Assembly (NCBI GenBank): GCA_017590115.1
Contig: JAGGNK010012003.1
Location: 4,345-68,344, forward strand
Source: Montifringilla adamsi
Taxonomy: Eukaryota; Chordata; Aves; Passeriformes; Passeridae
Direction of reading: 5' to 3'
DNA: 64,000 bases
Shown: piece by piece, positions 12,401 through 22,087 of the stretch
Numbering within the stretch: the stretch's first letter is position 1
Layout: each line of letters begins with the position of its first letter
Program-made: the position numbers and the translations under genes
Notes under the pieces: model-generated
Database searches by the model: none
Seen by the model: the letters and a program-made list of their open reading frames with translations, nothing else
Told to the model about the DNA's origin: nothing

Positions 12401-15400
12401 GGAAAAAAAACCTCCATGTACATATCACAATTCCTTTTCCACTGATAAACCAGAGCCTGAAACAGAGCAAAGATAATTCAAATTAAAGCTTCAGTCATCT
12501 GCTTTAATTTTGGTTGTGGAGCTGAAGTGCCATGAAGATCCTGCCTTTCCCAACCCCCTGGGATCAGCCCAGGAATGTTCACAGGATCCTGCCTGGGGGC
12601 AACATCAGATTTGGCAGTCTCTGAATCAATCTTGGAGGTTTGGCTGGCTCCTCTGGAAAACAGGAGGGGTTTTTTATCCTGTAAATTTTGTATTTTACCA
12701 GCATGGGGAGAAGTTGGCTGTGACTGCCAGGGCTCCTCCCCACCAGGAGCTGAGTTCCCTGGGCCAGAGAGAGGCACCAGCAGTGGAAATCACTTGGCTT
12801 TAGGATAAAAAAAGAAGGTTTTTGGTTGCTCCCTTCACTTAGGAACTTGTGGCAGCAGGACAGAGGGGATGTTGCTCTCTGAGCATCTGCCTAATCCTCT
12901 TTGACCTTGTCACAATCTGAGACAGATCAAGGGATGATGGCACAATGGAGTGGTGTGTATTCCTGGGTTTTTATTTCTTTTATTTAATTTTATTAATTTC
13001 ACCTAATTTTATTAAATTCACATAATTTCACTTAATTTTATTAATTTCACTTTTTTTTTTTCTGAAGCTGCAAATGTCAGTGAGAAGCTTTAACAAATCC
13101 TTAATCTGTTAAAAATGCCATTTTTCTTCTGAGGTTTTAAGCAAAAAGTGTTTATGAGCTGCAGGCTACCTCAGTGCTTAAACTTCCTGAGAGAAAGGAA
13201 ACCAAATTTCTCTATTTCCATCATTTTCTGAGGGTGAATGTGACCTTTCCTCCCTCGTTTCAGTGTGGATGCAGCACGAGAAGCAACGCTGTGGGAGCCA
13301 CAGGAAGAATGCCAAGAAAAAGATGTGTAAGAGCCACATTTTCTAGCAAAATTGGTCATTAACTACAAAATTTTGTGTTGGTGCAAGACAGGGAGAGGGG
13401 AGAGCCCAAGAGAAAACTCCCCAGAGTACTGAGAGAGTATTTTCCTGTGAAAAGTTGTGAGATTGGTGTAAAAGAGTTGTCCTTAGTTGGGAATATTTTC
13501 ATATTCAGAAGTAATTAATTTGGTGTTCATCTGGGTGTGCTTCTTCCCATGAAAAGTGTGAGGATTCCTGGTTTCTTCTCTCCATATGGCACAGGGAAAT
13601 AAAATCACTTTAAAGAGCAAATCGTTAGTGTGGAGCCAAATAAATTTTATTCCAGAAATAGTCCTGTGATTTTCAGAGGGAAAAAAAAAAATCAGCAGAG
13701 TGTGTTTGTGATTCAGCTAATGAGGTTAATTTATATTTACAGCTAATGGAGATTTGCATAAAATTACTGATTTACAGGAGGTGTCTTTTCTTTCCATGGC
13801 ATTTGAGGATGATGGAATCCAGGGTGTATTTCCCCCAAATTTGATCAATTTGGATTTCATTTTTTTTTCACTTGGGGGTCTGTCAGTGCCTTCAGCAGTC
13901 TCAGTTTATCAGAGTCATTCTTTTAAATGCTCCCAAGGCCTACATTTAGTCTTAATTAATGGCTCATTAATTTTTCTTAACCCTTGAGGTTTTCCCTTGC
14001 CTTTGGTGATTTTTTATTTTTTTCTACCTTTTGGTTCACATTTGGAGTTCCTGCCCTTTCTGGAAGCAGCTTCCTGAGCTGGTTTTATAGGAGGATTATT
14101 TAAGACATCCTGGAAAGGAAGGGGAAGCAAATAATTAACCTTTTCTGCCTCTGCAACTTCCCTGAGGATGGTGATTTTGGGTCTCCCAAGATTCCTGTGG
14201 GAATTTTCAAAGGGAACATCTCCCTCCGTTCCAATGATCTAGATGAAGACTGCACGAAATTAAAATTTCAAGACCCTGAAAATAGCAGGATCTGGTGATT
14301 CACAGCTGCAGGAAGTGGCTATTCTAACTGTCAGAACATCTCTCAATAATTCAGATCAGTGGCAGATATTCAGGATTTGTCCAGCATCCCCTGTGAGCAG
14401 AACTTCCAGAGGGGTGTGGAGTGTAAAACACCTCGGCTGAGCCACGCTCCCACCAGTGTCAGCACCCCCCTGGGCTCAGGTAATGCAGGGAGGGGGAAAA
14501 AGAGGATTTACAGGGAATTATTTCTCCTCTCTGTCCCAGCCAGGCCTTTCTGCCAGGATTTTTTGATGTAAAAATCATCAAGGTGAATCGTGAAGCTCCA
14601 TTTCTGTGTGCAGAAATGTCAGGCTTGCACAAGGAATGCTGTTGTTCCTGTTGTTGGAAATCTCACTGTCCAAAGACACAGAATTAAAGGAGAATTTACA
14701 GGGACACAGCTGAAAAAGTCACTGCCTGAAAGGTCTCTGGAAGATATTGGCAGCCTTCATAAATCAGAAATGAAGTAATTTAAATTTGAATTGATGCATG
14801 TGGATTTCAGCATTTTAAAGGCAATTTAGTAAGCATTCAGTATGTTTATAACGAGTTAAATAACATGATAAATGTTTGTTGAGCTGGAGTGCTAAAGGGT
14901 AATGAATTAACATTTGCTTTGTGCTTCATTAATTTGGTATAAGACAGTGGCTGGAATTTCTCAGTTGGCAAAGTTTTGTCTGAGGTGGAACTCCTGGACT
15001 ATCAGTTTGGTCTTTTATGGGTAGAGTTTCTTGTGCAGGTGCCTGTTCCCTTTAAATTTTTTTCTGCTTCTGTTGAAGTGTGCTAAAGATACAAAAATTC
15101 CAAAAATAATTCTCCAGCTTCGCTGTCTTTACTTTTTTTTTTTCCCCTGTTTTTTTTTTTTTTAATTCTAGACGAAAAATTTCCATTAGCCTTTGAGAAA
15201 TACAAACAGTGCCGTGAGTTTTCTTCAGATTCTTCCTTTTGTGGCTCTCAAGAGACCTCCTCCACTGTGTTCAAGACTTTCACCACAGCCTGTGAAGGGG
15301 AGAGGAGCATGGAAATTCCAGTGGTGGCTCCAAGATTTTGCCCATTTGGACTGAAAGAGCCTGTAAGTCAGAAAATAACTTCCGCCAGGAGTTTCTTTAA

Positions 15401-18400
15401 ATATTCTTTCAATGTTCCTTAAAAATATTTTTTTTGACAGTACTTTTATTAAAAAGAAATGCAAGTAGAGAAATGCTTGTAGGGCTTTGTGAGTGTTTTG
15501 GAGTCGTGGCTCTGTGGATGAAGTGGCAAAAGTCCTGATTGATTTCAGGCACTGGTTGCACAAAAATTTGGGTTCCTCTTGCTGGGAAATGTTGGCTTCT
15601 CTCCAAGTGGCCATTCCCTGCCCTCCATCTCTTCCTGGCTGTAGGAAATTTCACTTCCCAGCCTTTGGAATCTTGGATTGGGGCAGGAATTTGGAATGGA
15701 CAAAAGGAAAAAGGAAAAAGGAAAAGGAAAAACCCGGGCTGGATTCCAGAATGGACTGGGCAAAAGTGAAAACCCAGGCTGGATTTAGGATGGAGTCTGG
15801 AATGGTCTTGGCAAAAGCAAAAACAGGGAGTGGATTCCAGCCTGAGTCCAGAATGGACTTGGCAAAAGGGAAAACCTGGGCTGGATTACCACTGGAGTCT
15901 GGGATGGACTTGGCAAAGGGGAAAACCTGGGCTGGATTACCACTGGAGTCTGGAATGGACTTGGCAAAAGCAAAAACAGGGAGTGGATTCCAGCCTGAGT
16001 CCAGAATGGACTTGGCAAAAGGGAAAACCTGGACTGGATTTTACCCAGAGTCTGGAATGGACTCAGCAAAAGAAAAAACCCAGACTGGATTCTGGCCAGA
16101 GTCTGGAATGGACGCGGCAAAAGGGAAAACCTGGACTGGATTCCAGACAGAGTCTGGACTTGACTTGGCAAAAGGGAAAACCTGGACTAGATTTTGCCTG
16201 GAGTCCAGAATGAACTTGGCAAAAGGAGGTTTGAATGAGCCCTTTGTTCAAGGCTTTTTTCTCCTTTTTCTGCACATTAAATGTGCCCAATCTCATCAGC
16301 TTTGTTCAAACCCCTCCCTCTGGAGTGCAGAGTTTCCAAGGTCGCTGCAGCGATTTTCACTGATCCTTTTGGCACTGAAGGTGCTCCTGAGCCACAGCAT
16401 TATCTCAAATTGCCTTTGCAGACAGTTTTGTATAAAACAGTTGCCTTTTCACCTTTCTCATTATTTCCACTGCTGGGGCTGTGGTTGAGAGCTGGAATCA
16501 GAGTTTGCTCAGGCACGGCAGCAGCGAGTGCTCATTGTGTAGCTGACCTGACACAGGCAGGGCTGTGTCGTGCTGCTCCAGTGCCAGAACACTTGGAATT
16601 CATTAAATTCATTTACAGCCCTGAGTGGCTCTGCTGATGCTGTCACTTCATGTCCAAAATCTTATTCTAGAATTAAGTGCATATTGCCACTTTGAGGGTA
16701 GTGGGGATTTGCCTCTGCTTACAAATTCTTAATTTTGGGGGGCTCTTCTGATGAACAGATGTGCCTGGCTTTAATAATGAAAGATCCCAAGAAGAGAATG
16801 GGAACTGAAGAAATCTTGGAACTGTCCAGTCAGAAAATTCAGTGTTGAAATAAAGATTATGTAGCTGATGGTATCTCACAGCTAAAATATGACTGCACAG
16901 CAGCCTAAGCAAAAGTTTTGACACATCATTTTTACTCTATTTTCATATTCTGGTCTGATTGAAAAGCTTAGTTTAAAATTTAATGGTCAGCTCAGGCTTT
17001 AATTGAAGCCTACCTAAATTTAGGTAGAATTTAATTGAATTGAATTTAGGTAGAATTTAATTGAATTCTACCTAAATTTTGGATTTACCACGTTGAAGGG
17101 GAGGATTGGAGATCAGCAGTTTTTCAGTTTACCTTCTTGTGTTTAATTCTGTTTGATCTCACACAGGTTGGGTTGCCACCAGTTGCTTCATCCCTGAGGA
17201 ACACCAGGCAGGCACCTGGTAAGCCTTTTATCCCAGCCCCAGCCAAAATAAATTGTACAATAAACAGAGAAATGGATTTGAAAGGAAATTCAGCAGTCTA
17301 TTAGTTATTTTTAATTTTTTCCCCCCTTTTTTTTTTTGGCTCCTGGATGTCTCTTTTTAGAGGGATAAATAGCTAAGCACTCCACCATGTACTGCTGGTG
17401 CTAATTAGGTTATGGGTTTTGTGTTTGCACCTGCACACTAAGAACTCTGACCTGTAAATCAACCTCTGTTTGAAGTGTAAATATTACTGGCCTCAGATTT
17501 CTGATACAGCACTGAGAACTGAATGTGCAAGTCTGGCTCGAAATGATTTTTCCATTATGGAATTATTTAGGGAAATTTGATAAAATATGAATGAGCCAGG
17601 CTCGTGCAGGGTGTTAAATGAAATATGTAAGCAAGATGCTATCAGAGTGTAAGCCTATGTCACACTTATTAAGGATTAATCACTGCTAATTAACTAGAAT
17701 ATTTTTTTCCTCTGTCTCAGCACTCTCAGAGGCATCTCCCCCCTCCATTGATGAGCTGCCTCCACCAGCCCAAGAGCTGCTGGATGAAATTGGTAAGAGG
17801 CACTTCACCCCAAACTGTGGGAGGCTTTCCAGCTGTGCTCAGTCAGGATTTCTCCCAAGCCATTCACTGCCAAAATACACTGGAGCTTCCAAATTAGTTG
17901 CAGTCAATTATTAGGAAGATCAAGAGCTTAAATGATCAGCAGCTTAAATAACTGGCAGTTCTTGAAGCCTCTGCATTTCTCTGAGTGGTTTCCTTGCTGC
18001 TGAGAGCACACTGAGTGCAGGTGGAGTTTAACACAGAGAGGAATTTGGTGTACACTGAATTTTTCAAAGGTGTCCTGGAGCAATTTGTGTTCCCTGTTAG
18101 AGGAGGCAGCTGCACCCCCCAGGTGTCTGGGCAGAGCTCAGTGATTTACATTTCTTCTTGTGTTCCCACACATCTCCAGTCAGAAAATGTAAAAACTCTG
18201 TGTGGTTTTCACTGGGAGGGTGTTGGAGAAGAGTTTGCTTTGCTTATCCATCATTAAGCTCTTCCTAAATTAACACCAGACAAAATGTCCATCCTGACCT
18301 TATTTCCTCGTTCATCAGAGCAAGAACCTGTGGAGATTGGCTTCATCAGTGATGCCATTAATGATGGTCAGGGGCAGCCTGTAGGTTAAAATAATTATAA

Positions 18401-21400
18401 AATACTTAATTAAAATAAATAAATTTTATATTATATTACATTATATTATATGACATTATATTACATGAAATTACATTCTATTACATTATATTAATAATTA
18501 TAAAATATATGTAAAATAGTTATAAAATAATAAATAAAAGAATTATAAATCATGTACAGGTTTTCCTCTAGGGTTGGATGGATAAAGTTATATGGTATTT
18601 TCGTGTGTAGTCAGCCTAGATCAATATGGAAATAATGCTTTTTTTAACAGAACACTTAAAGCAGCAAGATTCCATCACTCCAGACTTGGAAGGGATGGGA
18701 TTGCAAGACTCCAGAGTGCAAGTGAATGGTTGGTTGCTAACAGTCCCAGCGTAGAGATTAAAAATAGAAAATTCCTTTTGCCTTGCTGCAGGCTGCCTCT
18801 GAGTCCTCGTCACTGGGTGTTCATCTGGAACAATAAACTGCAATTTTTAGCTTGGTGCCCCCACCAATGTTTGCTGCCTTTGCCTGTGTGTTCCCTCCAG
18901 AGTCCACGGGGAGCTGCTGTGGGAGGTTTGCAGGTCCAACCAGGAGAATTCATTTTCTGCTTTTATTGTGCCACTGTGGCTTGTGCTGTGCTCAAACACA
19001 GGTGACAACACCCACAGGAGCAGAGGTGCTGGGCAGGTGGTGTCAAATCCATTCTGGGAGGGTGATTCAGTTCAGAAAGTGGCCAGTGCACCCTACCTGT
19101 TAATGTGCCTAATTCTGCAGCATGAAATTATGCCTCTGATTTCACAGAGGAAGAAAATAGCTTCCACTGGGGTAATGAATATTGTATTTCCTGCTCTGTT
19201 ACAAAGACAGCAGAGTGGTGAATCTTTGTGCTGCTGCAAATGCAAATGGTGCTAAGTGGGAATCATTTTTAGATGTACAACAAGTCGTGTCAGAGGAGCA
19301 GAAAACCTAAATGTTTATAGGCTGTGCTTTTTTTTTCCTCCAGTGAGTCACAAAGTGAGCAGCAGCAAAAAAAAAAAAAAAAAAAAAAAAGACAAAAAAA
19401 GGCAAAAAAAAAAAAAGGCAGAGCATGAGTTAAGTCTGTAAAAAGCTAAATAACACAGTCACTTGAGAATGATGCTGGCACATGTTTGGTTGTCCTACAG
19501 CTTTGTCAAATCTTTTCCTGAGGGATGGAAGTTCGTTGGAGCTTCTTGTTTTTAGGGGGAGAGGACTGCAGCAGGCTATTGCTGGCTGCTCAATCACTGT
19601 GGTTTTCTTGTATTTGCATAAAGCACAGCTATTTCTGACTCCCATTTTTTGTGGCAGCCTCGTGCTTCCTGCTTATCACAGCCCAGCAGAAGGGGCTGAA
19701 ATATTCCCCATTAGCCCAAACCTAAGTTTAACCCCCATCACCATGAATTTCCAGACCAGAACATTCACCATGGGGTGCCCTTCCCTGCCCCGGTGTTCCT
19801 GGAGCTGTAGGGTTTCACTTCCTCAGCCCTAAGCCCAACCCTAACCCTGATTTCTATGGGGAACAGAATTTGCTGATAAATCTTTGAGGGGAAATTACTA
19901 GATTTTGATAAATAGGCAAACCAAGCTGTCATCCTCAGGTTTCCCTTGGATTTCTCTCCCATATCTGGGATTGGAAAGGGAAAGATTAAAGATTCATTTC
20001 CACATGCATTTTTCACTTCAGTGGGAAACAAAATGTGGAGTCCTGTGAATTTGGAAATGTGTTGGAGTGAAATATTTATCTGGGCCTTGCTGCTGGCCAC
20101 CTTTGACTGCAGATAATGGGAATTTGTTCATCTGGTAGAAAATCAGAGGAAAGAGTGACTGAGAAGTGGGCAACTGGAAATTGCTCAAATGCAGCAAAGA
20201 AAACAACATTTTCATGTCTTTATTTATCTTCCTTTGATACTAAAATCTTGCTGTTTATGTGAATAGCTCTTGATCAAGTTCAAATGGAAAACAGAGAGTC
20301 AGGAGAAGAATCTGAGAGAAATGAGAAGACAAATCAGAGTTTATGGACTAAGGAGTCATTTAATCTAGCAGATGATACAGAAAGGTATGAAAAAGAATGG
20401 GGAGGCATGTCTGGCTTTGAGTTACAAAGATTTAGAATTTTAACAAGATTCAATGCTTACAGAAAACTTTAAATCCCCTTATGACTGTTTTAATTGGAAA
20501 TTTGCAGCATGAACCCTGTCACCCTGGCTTTGAAATCTTTTATTTAACAGGGCTCACTCTAGCCTGGATGATGCTTTGGAGAGAATGCTCCATGCAGTTC
20601 CTGGGGATGAGGAGATCCAAGAACAACCTCAGGGACACACTCTTGGGTGAGCTGATAATTTCTATTTGTGTTGAAGGGTTTATTTTGTGTGCTGTGTACA
20701 GATCTGTGGAGGACTTTTGAGAAAATGGGCTGTGACTCCTTAGGGAGTGGAGTGCCAGGGAATTTGCCTGGAGACGTGAATGTGAACTCTCCTACTAAAT
20801 TGAGAGGGAAAAGAATGTTTTGTTAATACAACTTCCTGTAGGTGGAAAGCAAATACTTCAACAGCCCTGAAAGGCAGTGCTTGGTCTTCACAGAAATCAG
20901 AGATAATTTGACAGAATGGGGGGAATTTTTTGAGACAGAGAAAATGTGCATTAAGAGAACAGAGTCATGAAAGCTCTTTATAAAGAAGAGTTTGTGAAAA
21001 TGGCTGTGCTTTCATGGCAGTATATTAGGAAATTTGAAGAACATGGCAGAAGTCATTTAAACATCATTTTAAGGAAAATATTCATATCCCAAATAACTGT
21101 TTTTCCTCTTGGAACTAAAGATCAGAGCCCAGTAACTCTGAACAGCTCCTCAGTGAGTGCTCACAACTCATCCCTAACTTCTGTCTCACAAAGGAACTTG
21201 AGACATTCTCATGTTTGGCATCAGAATTTTCTGTTTCATCCTTTAAAAAAAAATAAAAAAAGAGTATGGTACACAAAACTCTGTCATTCAAGGGCTGCCA
21301 GCCTGCAGGATCCAGAAGATGCTGGAAGGAAGAATGGAGGAGAGGAGAGAGGAGCCTGGGCTGGAGGCAGAGCACCAGGAAGCTGTGCAGGGACTTCAGC

Positions 21401-22087
21401 AGGTGCCCTTTGTCTGCAGAGCTGCTGGATGCACCCAAAGTTTGAAATGTCCCAAATCCCTGGTTACTTTTGGAAATATTGATGGCAATTTTAAAATGTG
21501 GAAGCCCGGGGGTGACATCACTGTGCTTGTTATTGCATTACAATAACAAATTGTTACAGCAATAGCAGCTGTGCCTCTGTTCTCTGTCAGAGCTCCACAG
21601 GTGAGCTGGGACTGGGCTTCAGGGATGGAAATCAGGATTGGTTTCTAATTTTCTGGTCCCCACCAGGTTTGGGTGATGCACCAGGAGCAGCAGGGCTGGG
21701 GCTGGGTTCTGATTCCAAATGTGGCTGACAGAGGAACCTGCAGCTCTTGATTCACTTGCTGTCCCTGTGTGGCTTTCATGTTCTGAGCTGAATTTTCCTG
21801 TTTTGTAGATGAGAGCAAGGATCAGAAATCCCACCCCCAGCATCAGCTGGCTCCAGCTCCACCCTTCAGGTGAGACTCAATGAGTTAAACTGGAATTGTG
21901 GTAGAAATTTATTTATGGCATGAGCTGCATTCCTGTTTTCCATGAAAAACAGGCACTATGAAATCCCATTCCCTTCATCTTGTACTTTATATAAGAAAAA
22001 AAACAACTTCCTAACCTTTATTTCCTCCTTTTTTTTTTTGACCCCTGCAGGATAATTGTTTTGGATGAGAGCTCTCTCCATGATTAA
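323..22087 (+). CDS. TEX14: TEX14 (testis-expressed 14, intercellular bridge forming factor), 3' part, 30 exons
   Basis: TEX14 is known to keep germ-cell intercellular bridges open by binding CEP55 and blocking abscission. Exons read in one frame: 323-453, 1307-1420, 2303-2426, 3060-3238, 4562-4713, 5426-5616, 5778-5928, 6227-7173, 7347-7456, 7823-7926, 8906-8989, 9566-9796, 10137-10216, 10381-10566, 10769-10882, 11245-11335, 12061-12151, 13264-13326, 14355-14479, 15172-15362, 17167-17218, 17721-17792, 18319-18384, 18651-18728, 20267-20384, 20551-20646, 21309-21402, 21591-21600, 21809-21869, 22051-22087. They total 4,143 bp, or 1,380 aa plus stop. Order: pseudokinase domain (VTVKEL, HRS for HRD, no DFG, SSPE, DVYSF), a long acidic exon with a coiled coil and CEP55-type motif, then a Ser/Pro/Glu-rich tail. 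The 5' exons are outside the window. Least certain are 7347-7456, 10137-10566, 18319-18384 and 21591-21600. Introns without their own entry show only AT-rich sequence. Confidence 0.93.
1307..1420 (+). CDS. TEX14: TEX14 window exon 2 (VTVKEL strand)
   Basis: Acceptor ttctttgcag, donor AGCAG|gtgggg, phase 2 to 2. It encodes [16 protein letters not shown] and [11 protein letters not shown]. The Lys of VTVKEL sits where kinases have the beta-3 lysine. Confidence 0.92.
1461..2090 (+). repeat. 20-bp minisatellite, about 31 copies
   Basis: The unit is about aatgggatttacctgggggg, repeated without spacers from 40 bp after the donor of the exon at 1307-1420. The later part has variants (ttgggaag, gggagggatgg). 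Because 20 is not a multiple of 3 and the unit makes no stop, all three plus frames stay open. These open frames are not genes. On the minus strand each unit carries CAGGTAAAT, a good match to a 5' splice site. Confidence 0.95.
2303..2426 (+). CDS. TEX14: TEX14 window exon 3 (N-lobe/hinge)
   Basis: Acceptor ccctgtgcag, donor GAAAGG|gtaact, phase 2 to 0. It encodes [16 protein letters not shown] and [18 protein letters not shown], the usual kinase N-lobe to hinge pattern. Confidence 0.93.
2520..2830. repeat. AT-rich low-complexity intron sequence
   Basis: Almost pure A/T, built of aatttaaa/ttaaaattaa motifs. No gene-like feature is seen. Confidence 0.85.
3060..3238 (+). CDS. TEX14: TEX14 window exon 4 (catalytic loop replaced)
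   Basis: Acceptor tgttctttcag, donor GAAAG|gtgaaa, phase 0 to 2. It encodes [17 protein letters not shown] and [12 protein letters not shown] reads HRS, and the DFG position reads NLE, so the fold is a pseudokinase. This fits TEX14, which is regarded as lacking normal kinase activity. Confidence 0.93.
3242..4165 (+). repeat. 136/137-bp tandem array, seven copies
   Basis: The landmark ttcctca recurs at 3248, 3385, 3522, 3658, 3794, 3930 and 4066. The array begins about 4 bp after the donor of the exon at 3060-3238. Copies 3-6 are close to identical, which suggests recent amplification. Each copy contains tgggtttttag, an acceptor-like string. Confidence 0.95.
4166..4310 (+). repeat. Pyrimidine microsatellite, (ttctcc)n/(ttc)n then (att)n
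   Basis: A run of ttctcc, cttctt and then atcattatt motifs directly follows the 136-bp array. Confidence 0.9.
4562..4713 (+). CDS. TEX14: TEX14 window exon 5 (C-lobe)
   Basis: Acceptor cctttttgcag, donor CTGACAG|gtcagt, phase 2 to 1. It encodes [16 protein letters not shown] and [16 protein letters not shown]. The SSPE and DVYSF motifs match the kinase APE motif and helix F. Confidence 0.93.
5426..5616 (+). CDS. TEX14: TEX14 window exon 6 (end of kinase-like domain)
   Basis: Acceptor gtgtcttgcag, donor CTGAAG|gtgatt, phase 1 to 0. It encodes [10 protein letters not shown], then [20 protein letters not shown], the end of the C-lobe (kinase subdomain XI-like Arg). Confidence 0.93.
5778..5928 (+). 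CDS. TEX14: TEX14 window exon 7
   Basis: Acceptor ttgttttacag, donor GGGCTG|gtgagt, phase 0 to 1. It encodes [17 protein letters not shown] and [17 protein letters not shown]. This is the linker after the kinase-like domain. Confidence 0.9.
6227..7173 (+). CDS. TEX14: TEX14 window exon 8 (947 bp: acidic run, coiled coil, CEP55-type motif)
   Basis: Acceptor ttttttcag, donor CAGGAG|gtaaag, phase 1 to 0, 315 full codons. Features in order: a Ser/Glu-rich stretch; 16 Glu (6565-6612), one Lys and 5 more Glu; a predicted coiled coil with heptad-like Leu/Met spacing (about 6718-6850, [17 protein letters not shown] to [13 protein letters not shown]); then [13 protein letters not shown] at 6964-7002. 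The last resembles the CEP55-binding motif of TEX14 but has Ala for the Gly of GPP. The Glu run is low complexity and probably length-variable. The poly-Ser/Leu reading frames on the other strand are its shadow. Confidence 0.94.
7347..7456 (+). CDS. TEX14: TEX14 window exon 9 (probable; donor uncertain)
   Basis: A strong acceptor (cctctttctctcag) is followed by [20 protein letters not shown] phase 0-to-2 exon is needed here to join exon 8 to exon 10 in frame, and this one supplies it. The donor is weak: TTTCT|gtttgt at 7457, or alternatively GT|gttgag six bases later. The 3' edge is therefore tentative. Confidence 0.55.
7823..7926 (+). CDS. TEX14: TEX14 window exon 10
   Basis: Acceptor ggactcttttcag, donor GAAGTG|gtgagt, phase 2 to 1. 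It encodes [20 protein letters not shown] and [13 protein letters not shown]. Confidence 0.8.
8906..8989 (+). CDS. TEX14: TEX14 window exon 11
   Basis: Acceptor catttactgcag, donor GAGTGA|gtaaat, phase 1 to 1. It encodes [20 protein letters not shown]. The frame is forced by the exons on both sides. Confidence 0.72.
   Translation: MPFKTKGGILQQKKQREEESGAVRMEE
9566..9796 (+). CDS. TEX14: TEX14 window exon 12
   Basis: Acceptor tttttttttgtgcag, donor CCACAG|gtgagg, phase 1 to 1. It encodes [20 protein letters not shown], then an acidic Ser-rich part ending [16 protein letters not shown] second open frame across the exon is a GC-rich shadow. Confidence 0.85.
10137..10216 (+). CDS. TEX14: TEX14 window exon 13 (probable)
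   Basis: Acceptor tgctttttctgcag, followed at once by a second CAG, so a NAGNAG choice is possible. Donor AACGAG|gtgagc, phase 1 to 0. It encodes [19 protein letters not shown]. An alternative model skips it (see exon 14). Confidence 0.6.
10381..10566 (+). CDS. TEX14: TEX14 window exon 14 (two possible readings)
   Basis: Acceptor gacatcctag. If exon 13 is used, the frame reads [20 protein letters not shown] and ends LHPELIR at donor CGA|gtaaca (10566). If exon 13 is skipped, the other frame reads [17 protein letters not shown] and ends at donor GGA|gtatgt (10481). Both readings rejoin exon 15 in phase 0. I prefer the first because 88 codons stay open across two exons. Confidence 0.6.
10769..10882 (+). 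CDS. TEX14: TEX14 window exon 15
   Basis: Acceptor tttctttcacag, donor CCAGAG|gtaaaa, phase 0 to 0 (38 codons). Only one frame is open. It encodes [20 protein letters not shown]. Confidence 0.87.
11245..11335 (+). CDS. TEX14: TEX14 window exon 16
   Basis: Acceptor ttccccttttcag, donor CTCCAG|gtaaat, phase 0 to 1. It encodes [20 protein letters not shown]. Confidence 0.85.
11336..12060 (+). other. TEX14 intron, no further feature seen
   Basis: AT-rich intron between window exons 16 and 17. I see no repeat array, RNA gene or further exon in it. Confidence 0.6.
12061..12151 (+). CDS. TEX14: TEX14 window exon 17
   Basis: Acceptor tatttgtattcag, donor GAGCCAG|gtaaaa, phase 1 to 2. It encodes [20 protein letters not shown] and [10 protein letters not shown]. 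Confidence 0.82.
13264..13326 (+). CDS. TEX14: TEX14 window exon 18
   Basis: Acceptor tccctcgtttcag, donor GATGT|gtaaga, phase 2 to 2. It encodes [20 protein letters not shown]. The donor two bases upstream would break the frame into exon 19. Confidence 0.8.
14355..14479 (+). CDS. TEX14: TEX14 window exon 19
   Basis: Acceptor caataattcag, donor GGCTCAG|gtaatg, phase 2 to 1. It encodes [17 protein letters not shown] and THE-free Ser/Pro-rich sequence ending SVSTPLGS. The acceptor tract is pyrimidine-poor. Confidence 0.82.
15172..15362 (+). CDS. TEX14: TEX14 window exon 20
   Basis: Acceptor with a long T tract ending aattctag, donor GAGCCT|gtaagt, phase 1 to 0. It encodes [20 protein letters not shown], then [17 protein letters not shown] and [12 protein letters not shown]. 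Confidence 0.88.
15690..16225 (+). repeat. 51-bp minisatellite in a TEX14 intron
   Basis: About ten units, each containing tggacttggcaaaagg, gaaaacctgg and ctggatt. The spacing is clearest at 15900 to 15951. A unit of 51 is a multiple of 3, so long frames stay open on both strands. One such frame at 15493-16488 encodes repeated [17 protein letters not shown]. It has no TEX14 likeness, so I treat it as intronic repeat. Confidence 0.88.
17167..17218 (+). CDS. TEX14: TEX14 window exon 21
   Basis: Acceptor tctcacacag, donor GCACCTG|gtaagc, phase 0 to 1. It encodes [17 protein letters not shown]. Confidence 0.8.
17721..17792 (+). CDS. TEX14: TEX14 window exon 22
   Basis: Acceptor ttcctctgtctcag, donor GAAATTG|gtaaga, phase 1 to 1. 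It encodes [19 protein letters not shown], a segment I associate specifically with TEX14. Confidence 0.93.
18319..18384 (+). CDS. TEX14: TEX14 window exon 23 (two in-frame donors)
   Basis: Acceptor cctcgttcatcag, phase 1 to 1. It encodes [17 protein letters not shown]. Two donors 18 bp apart keep the frame: GATG|gtcagg after 18366 and GTAG|gttaaa after 18384. Neither is a clear winner. Confidence 0.75.
   Translation, partial: SKNLWRLASSVMPLMMVRGSL
18395..18550. repeat. AT-rich simple repeat
   Basis: Degenerate tattacattatatt repeats in the intron after the exon at 18319-18384. Confidence 0.8.
18651..18728 (+). CDS. TEX14: TEX14 window exon 24
   Basis: Acceptor cttttttaacag, donor GTGAATG|gttggt, phase 1 to 1. 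It encodes [20 protein letters not shown]. Confidence 0.82.
19365..19418 (+). repeat. Poly-A/AAAAAG tract
   Basis: Long A runs are interrupted by gac and ggc within the 18729-20266 intron. No exon or RNA gene is seen in the rest of that 1.5-kb intron. Confidence 0.85.
20267..20384 (+). CDS. TEX14: TEX14 window exon 25
   Basis: Acceptor tttatgtgaatag, donor CAGAAAG|gtatga, phase 1 to 2. It encodes [20 protein letters not shown] and [14 protein letters not shown]. Confidence 0.82.
20551..20646 (+). CDS. TEX14: TEX14 window exon 26
   Basis: Acceptor ttttatttaacag, donor CTTGG|gtgagc, phase 2 to 2. It encodes [20 protein letters not shown]. Confidence 0.87.
21309..21402 (+). CDS. TEX14: TEX14 window exon 27
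   Basis: Acceptor ccagcctgcag, donor TTCAGCAG|gtgccc, phase 2 to 0. It encodes [20 protein letters not shown], a charged, probably helical segment. Confidence 0.72.
21591..21600 (+). CDS. TEX14: Candidate 10-nt TEX14 microexon
   Basis: AGCTCCACAG lies between a good acceptor (tctgttctctgtcag) and a good donor (gtgagc). It supplies exactly the phase 0-to-1 step needed to join exon 27 to exon 29, and adds Ser-Ser-Thr. Without it the natural frame of exon 29 is lost. Confidence 0.5.
21809..21869 (+). CDS. TEX14: TEX14 window exon 29
   Basis: Acceptor ttcctgttttgtag, donor CCTTCAG|gtgaga, phase 1 to 2. It encodes [19 protein letters not shown]. Confidence 0.78.
22051..22087 (+). CDS. TEX14: TEX14 last coding exon
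   Basis: Acceptor tttttttttgacccctgcag. It encodes [12 protein letters not shown] and then stops at TAA (22085-22087). Confidence 0.85.

Noticed and set aside
19825..19850. Telomere-like aaccctaaccctga
   Set aside because: Only about two units, so no support for an interstitial telomere array.
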